Source: Oreocharis arfaki (Eukaryota; Chordata; Aves; Passeriformes; Paramythiidae). Taken from it: a stretch of DNA of 64,000 nucleotides. Shown here piece after piece: positions 59,001 through 64,000 of the stretch (positions within the stretch are counted from its first letter, which is position 1; the number at the start of each line of letters is the position of its first letter). A program made the position numbers and the translations under genes. The DNA is taken from assembly GCA_013398015.1 (NCBI GenBank), contig VZRR01012876.1, forward strand, positions 1 to 64,000. The letters are read 5' to 3'. The notes below the pieces were generated by a model. It was not told the DNA's origin and made no database searches. It saw only the letters and a program-made list of their open reading frames with translations.

Positions 59001-59106
59001 ATCGTTTGGAAGAGAAGCGATAGAGGGAATGTCAGGGACATGAGGAGCTAGACACTGCTGGTAAGGTTTTAACGGCTGGTTTTTGAGTTATGATCTTAAG
59101 CAGTGG
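56043..59106. other. Unique intergenic DNA
   Basis: It begins with a short (CAA)n run. No gene or named element was recognised over 3 kb. Confidence 0.5.
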
Positions 59107-59111
59107 ACAAC

Positions 59112-60419
59112 TGTAGTGGGTTGAATGACGTGCGTTTTGTCCAATTCTGCTTTTGCAAATTTGCATATTTAAGCCCTGTGGAAGCACGGGAAGTTCCTTT
59201 TTGTTCCAGCTCTCCCACGGGGGGGGGCGGGAATGGGCCCCGGGCTCAGTCTCTTGGCCCCGGGCTCAGTCTCTTGGAGCAGGCCTGGGTCTCCCCTCCT
59301 CCGGCGCTGGGGCACGGGGCCCCGGAATGCTGCGGAAGAACCGTCTCAGAGCCGCGGGCAGCTGAGAAACAACCATGACATGTAGCATAGCCGAGACCAC
59401 CCGGCGCGGCTTCTGGAGACCGAGGGGCTTCCTCTTCCCCCCCACCCCCGCGGCCCCGCGCAGACCCAGCGGGAGCAGGCAGAGCTCTCTGCAGCCAACA
59501 CAGTTTATACCGAACTGAAGAACACACCATGCAGCCCGCAGCATAAGGGGAAAGAGGCTTTTCTCCAACATAAAGCCTGAGAAGAAGCAACTTTGCAACA
59601 TGGCAACGTCAAGGCCAGACAGAAAGACAAAGTAAGTTCCTTGAGATAGAGTTCAAGGCGGCGACGGGAGAAAGGAGGGCGGTGCTGCATCTTTCGCGCG
59701 CAGCTTAAAAATATCTTTTGCAGGCCGTGGTAAAACTCTAATATTACAAACTGTTTTTTCTCTTTAATCCATTTAACATCCCCCGCCCCCAAGACATGGG
59801 GGATAAGAATTCCATGTGCAGCCTGCAGAAAAAGAAAAGGTGGCCACGCCAGGTCACCTAGGAGCTGTGAGAGACTGTAAGATGTTTTTAGAGATTTTGT
59901 GAAGAAGAGAGCCATTGCTTTCAGGCTGGAAAGGTTTATCCTTTAACGAGAGACGCCTCATGTGTAGCCCATGAATGGCAGTGTGAAAGAGACTTCGGAA
60001 TTTTCATGGGAGAGATGTTTTTCACAGCAGCAGATTTTCCGGGCAGATCTGCTGCTAGTGGCAGTTTGGAAACCAGGTTAAGCAGAAGAAAAACTCTTTT
60101 TTCCTCAAATATTGGAGAGACTTTTAAGAACTGCCAATACTGGCCAAAATATCATGTTTTGTCATCCTTTGTGTGAGTTTGGTAAAAGGAGGGGGGTGCT
60201 GGAAGAGAGGTGTGGGGAGTGTGTTTTTTTGCTTTAATTTCTTATTATTTCTTTTTATCTTTAATTCTGTTAGTAATAAAACTTTCTTTATACTGTACTT
60301 GCCAAAGCATGTGCCTGTTTTGCTTCGCAGATTTTTTAGTCTTCCTCAATATTCTTTATTTCCCCTTATGCAAAATAACAGATTTCATGGGGCTTTGCAC
60401 TTAGCCAGCTCAAACCACA
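59112..60419 (+). mobile_element. Long solo LTR, family H, TSD ACAAC
   Basis: The 1308-bp element runs from TGTAGTGGGTTGA to CTCAAACCACA, an imperfect terminal inverted repeat, between exact 5-bp duplications ACAAC (59107-59111 and 60420-60424). TATTTAAG lies at 59166-59173, only about 55 bases in, and AATAAA at 60275-60280, about 140 bases before the end. If both are used, R is over 1 kb and U3 very short. Its first 600 bases are GC- and CpG-rich (around 59215-59470 especially). It is one of the best-preserved LTRs here. Confidence 0.92.
59236..59275. repeat. 20-bp perfect tandem repeat (two units) in LTR H
   Basis: GGCCCCGGGCTCAGTCTCTT occurs twice in direct succession within the GC-rich early part of the LTR. 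It could be a duplicated regulatory block. Confidence 0.95.
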
Positions 60420-60424
60420 ACAAC

Positions 60425-61182
60425 AACACAGACTCTGCCCTGTTTTCTGAGAGACCACGCAGGGTGAGCAGAAGATGGTTGTGTCCAGCTCCAGAGGTAA
60501 TCACGAGTTTTCTGCTTCCCAGAAACTGCAACCCTCATGTTGCACGTGATAACACAAAGACACTATATAAAGCAGGATTTTCATAGTCAACTGAGAAAAC
60601 TTCAACAATGTGCCAACCTTTCAAGGTCTGTCTGGGACTTGCCATCACCACCAGACCTCAGGGAAGTCACGCATAGGACATCTCCATCTCTCTCTCAGCT
60701 GTGGTGCTACAGAGGACTAATTCAGTACTCATGCTAGAGGATGCCCTGTTTCAATGAGTAGAAAGACACAGCAGCAATGACGAGTATCTTTGGATCCCAG
60801 GCTATCATGTTTGGATACCAAGCTCAGAGCGGCTGACCTGTCATTCTGCAGCAAGATCTTGAGGCAGGGCCATGGAGGTCAGAGAAAAGAAGAGAGCAAG
60901 AGAGCAGTAAATGTTTCATTCTTTCAGTCACTGAAGCCTCAGAGCCATTAGCTATCCCAGTCTTCAGCATGGAGGTTGATGATGAATGGTTTTACTACCA
61001 ATGATAATTGGAACCATATGCAAAGTTTACCATGTTTGTCTCCTTGGCCTCATCTGTGGGAGTTCTGCTTTAAGTATGCTTTCACCATTCACCTCCAGTG
61101 TTGGGATGGGTGAAACAGTACAACATGACAGAGGACTTTTCTTGTTCTGTTGCCTTTACCTGGTCTTAAAATTAACCAACCA
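60425..61182. other. Unique spacer
   Basis: No gene or named element recognised. Confidence 0.5.
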
Positions 61183-61340
61183 TGCTTAGGTGGAAAAAGG
61201 ATATTACCTCGGTGTTTATTGAAGGATTCTTGTTGCAGCACTCCGTCCCGGTGGAATGCACCGAAAAGCACCCCCAAAGTGCACACACACACTCTCCAGA
61301 AAAGCACATACAATTACAGGCTTTACAAATTAGCATATCT
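61183..61340 (-). mobile_element. Possible ERV LTR remnant (R-U5), minus strand
   Basis: On the minus strand TTCAATAAACACCGAGG follows CTGCAACAAGAATCC and a purine/pyrimidine-skewed block. That resembles the polyadenylation region of bird LTRs ending near TGCTTAGG at 61183. No promoter, second end or TSD was found, so only the 3' part is proposed. Confidence 0.35.
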
Positions 61341-62649
61341 GTTGAAGATTTTCCAGTGAGAGGCTCATGTGAACCCCCTGTCCTGAGGACTCTTCCCCTT
61401 TCATGGGCCTATCTTAGTTTACAGAATGTGTTCTGGAGAGGACCTTGGTGTCTGGGGTGTTCTGACCCCTGACTGCGAGGTTTCCAGGATGTTTGGTTTC
61501 CTGGCTTAACAAAGGCTAGGCTATCTAACTTAAGTAATTGTAAGTATGTGGGGTGAGAAGCATTAGGAATACATAAAGCTATATAAAAGAGTATATAGAA
61601 GGGGTATAAAAGAAAAGGTAAAAAATCATCATGGCATCAGTTTCCTTTCTGAAAAGCTCTCATGGATTTGGGGTACATTTATCTCCCCTTAATGTGACTT
61701 TTTTTTTTCTTGTCTTGCTTGTTAAGAAACTGCCAGATATCTTAAACACATCATACATGTTCTCCACTGCAATCCAATATATAAAGTTCCCATCTGGGCT
61801 CCACCATCAGAGACTGACAGATTGATAGCATGGTTTGCTATGGGTTTGCATGGCGCCCCAAGGATGGGATGGGTTGGAAACAGAATTATTGCACAGAGCA
61901 CATCCTCTGCGTTACTACCTTTATTGAAAAGCAGGAATGGGCTGTGTCAGGTGTGTGCAAGATACAAAGCAATGATCCAGTTCCATGGGATAACAGATGG
62001 CAAGATGGAGACCAGTGAGGTGAAAATAAGGGGTAGCACAAAGGTTTCTCCGAAAGAGCTTGCTGATGGTTTTGAGCTGTATATGCGCAACTGGAGATTT
62101 CTGGTTTATTAAGAAGGGTTTAAGTTCGAGATAGGTGCAATCTGAAATCTGAATTCTCACACGCCTTGGAGGGGTTTGAATTTAGTCCTGTATGCAAACC
62201 ACATCTTGCATATCTAAGAGCTTAGAACAGAGAAAGGTGTTGCATCAAGAGGTAAATCACTAGGATTTATAAAGGCAATTTGTGCTACTCTTGTTACTGT
62301 TGGTCAGCAAAATCAAGGGGGGTTGTTCCCTTGCTGGGCTGACCAGCAGCATGGGTTTCTGGAGGAAAACACGTGTAAGTGTAAAGTATGTGTTCTGTGC
62401 ATGGTCTTGCATTAAGCTTTTTAGTGCACAGTGTGTGTTGTGCCTCTAAAGCGATGCAGGTAAACAGCTATGGCTGTGTTCAGCAATGACTCACACAGAA
62501 TTTGCAAAATATCCTAAGTAACCAGACACAGCATTATCAAACCATCAAATTACTATTTTGGAGGCTGTTTCTTGTAGGGGAGTGCATGGTTTTGGTAGAC
62601 ACTTCCTTCAGAGCCTTGGACAAATGTTGGTGCTGGTCTGGTGCTGGTC
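61341..62649. other. Unique spacer
   Basis: AT-rich TATATA-like runs at 61580-61615. No gene or named element recognised. Confidence 0.5.
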
Positions 62650-63128
62650 TTAAAATCATAGAACAACTTGAGTTGGAAGGGACCTTTAAAGGTCATCTAG
62701 TCCAAAAACCCTGCCATGGCAGGGACACCTTCCACTAGATCAGATTGCTCACACCCCCGTCCAACCTGGCCTGTTTCTGGGGATGGTGCATCTACTACCA
62801 CTCTGGGAAACCCATGCCAGTGTTTTACCACTCTCATTGTAACAAATTTCCTCCTTGTATCTAGTCTGAACCTCCATTCTTTTGCTTTAAAACCATTAAA
62901 CCTTGTCTTATTGCAGCAGGGCCTACTAAAGAGTCTGTCCCCATTTTTCTTACAAGCCCCCTTTAAGTATTGGAAGGCTGCAATAACGTCTCCCTGAAGC
63001 CTCTTCTTCTCCAGGCTGAATAACCCCAGCTCTCTCAGCCTGTCTCCATAGTAGAGGTGCTCCAGCCCTCTAATAATCTTTGTGTCTTTCTCTGGACCCA
63101 CTAAAAGGTTCATGTCTTTCCTGTACTG
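62650..63128 (-). mobile_element. CR1 LINE 3' portion
   Basis: The reverse tail AAAATCATAGAACAACTTGA at 62651 is followed by AGTTGGAAGGGACCTTTAAA, GGACACCTTCCACTAGATCA, CTTCTTCTCCAGGCTGAATA and CTCTCTCAGCCTGTCTCCAT. Minus frame 62697-63113 gives the CR1 C-terminal RLRELGLFSLEKKRL. It is 5'-truncated near 63128. Confidence 0.92.
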
Positions 63129-63853
63129 AGGACTTGTTCACTCATGACTTTTCAGACCCCAAGAAAATGAACAAACTCATTTCTCATCCTGCCAATCTCC
63201 ATGTTGGGTTCCTGCAAGTCTAATTGGCACCGCAGGGAAGTGGCAGAGCTGTATCTTGGGGCAGTGTTTAGCTCTCAGTTTCTAGCAAGAGATAGAACAC
63301 ATCATCACTGAAAATCCTTGATTCCTGACTACATTAGTTGAACTCATGCTGAAGTAGCTCAGCACATCCTCTGTGCAAGACCTGCAACCTGAGCTGAGGT
63401 GAAGGGAGCATATCTTGCAGGCCACCTCCAGCTAATAGCAAGCAGATGGAAGTCCACTGAGACCCAAACCATCAGAACCACTTGCCTTTGATCTGGTTTT
63501 CCAGCAGAACAAGGTAATGCTCATTCCATTTAACTCTCTCGGGTTTTGTCCAAGCAGTGAAATGTTGGAAGGAGAAGCCCACTAAAGAACTGAAGTGGGA
63601 TGCTTGAGGACCTTGGTACATCTCATGCCCAAGTACAGGCTGCTTTTGTGACCTCAGGCAATCATTAAGTGTAGGTAGTTTCCACATCAGTGCTCTGCAC
63701 TGCCACAGTAGCTGCTGTTTCTTTACTGCACTCTCTCATTAACAGCAGTTAATCATTGTACAGGAGCAGCACATAGAGCAGAGCCTGAAGCATGGTAAAG
63801 ATGGAAGACAGAGAGCTGTACGAAATTTCATCTTTTCCTTCTAAGTTACCATC
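63129..63853. other. Unique spacer
   Basis: No gene or named element recognised. Confidence 0.5.
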
Positions 63854-64000
63854 TCTACTGGTTTCAGCTGGGCTAGAGTTAATGTTCTCCCCAGTGGCTG
63901 GTATGGGGCTGTGCTTTGGATTTGTGCTGAACACAGAGTTGATAATATAGACATGTTTTTATTACTGCTGAGCAGAGCTTACATAGACTCAAGGCGTTTT
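63854..64000 (+). mobile_element. LTR, family F, copy 2, cut by the window end
   Basis: TCTACTGGTTTCAGCTGGGC, GGCTGGTATGGGGCTGTG, TTTGTGCTGAACACAG and ATTACTGCTGAGCAGAGCTT match the reverse complement of 52630 downwards. Only the first 147 bases (U3) are inside the window; the TATA box and R-U5 lie beyond. Confidence 0.85.

Noticed and set aside
59246..59915. Overlapping 111-136-codon minus-strand frames
   Set aside because: They fall in the GC-rich section of LTR H, antisense to it, with no family features.
1..64000. CRISPR arrays, bacterial operons, tRNA or rRNA genes
   Set aside because: No regularly spaced short repeats with unique spacers, no cloverleaf sequences and no prokaryotic gene organisation were seen.

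Overview
The window looks like repeat-rich, gene-poor bird nuclear DNA, most likely from a passerine. It holds many fragments of CR1, the main avian LINE, and a dense mix of endogenous retrovirus (ERV) long terminal repeats of 5-bp and 6-bp target-duplication types. There are no mammalian L1 or Alu elements, no operons and no ribosome binding sites. I found no host gene or exon that I can name, no tRNA or rRNA gene and no CRISPR array. LTR material covers about 15 kb (roughly a quarter) and CR1-type LINE material about 7-8 kb. That is high for a bird autosome and would suit a gene desert, a pericentromeric region or the female-specific W chromosome; this last point is inference.

Layout. 1-2478: 3' part of a broken, env-less class II (beta-like) ERV with RT-connection, RNase H and integrase remnants, a 237-bp tandem duplication around an N, and a 3' LTR. 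2479-7807: unique DNA with (TG)n, (CCAAA)n and a 440-bp (TCC)n-type tract. 7808-11858: an LTR fragment, a CR1 split by a solo LTR, and a further LTR containing an 894-bp gap. 12530-13005: an ancient L3-type LINE. 14014-24440: solo LTRs at 14014, 21571 and 23788 with exact target-site duplications (TSDs), plus a CR1 ending in a perfect hairpin. 25633-32065: three CR1 copies; the largest is over 2.2 kb and is split by a 1092-bp LTR with TSD TTGTC. 34472-34825: a small LTR with a 6-bp TSD. 38283-44036: CR1 pieces around an ERV 3' end carrying a small arginine-rich/membrane ORF behind a splice-acceptor-like site. 46339-47229: a second copy of the 14014 family in opposite orientation. 49701-53356: a pile-up of five LTRs and a CR1 piece. 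55381-64000: further LTRs, including a 1308-bp one with TSD ACAAC, a CR1, and an LTR cut by the window end.

The features do not form a pathway. The window is a record of successive insertions: ancient LINE, then CR1, then LTRs landing inside CR1s, then recombination to solo LTRs and microsatellite growth. Orientation and age order can be read from nesting and TSDs. LTR coordinates with TSDs are base-exact; CR1 edges and LTRs without TSDs are approximate.
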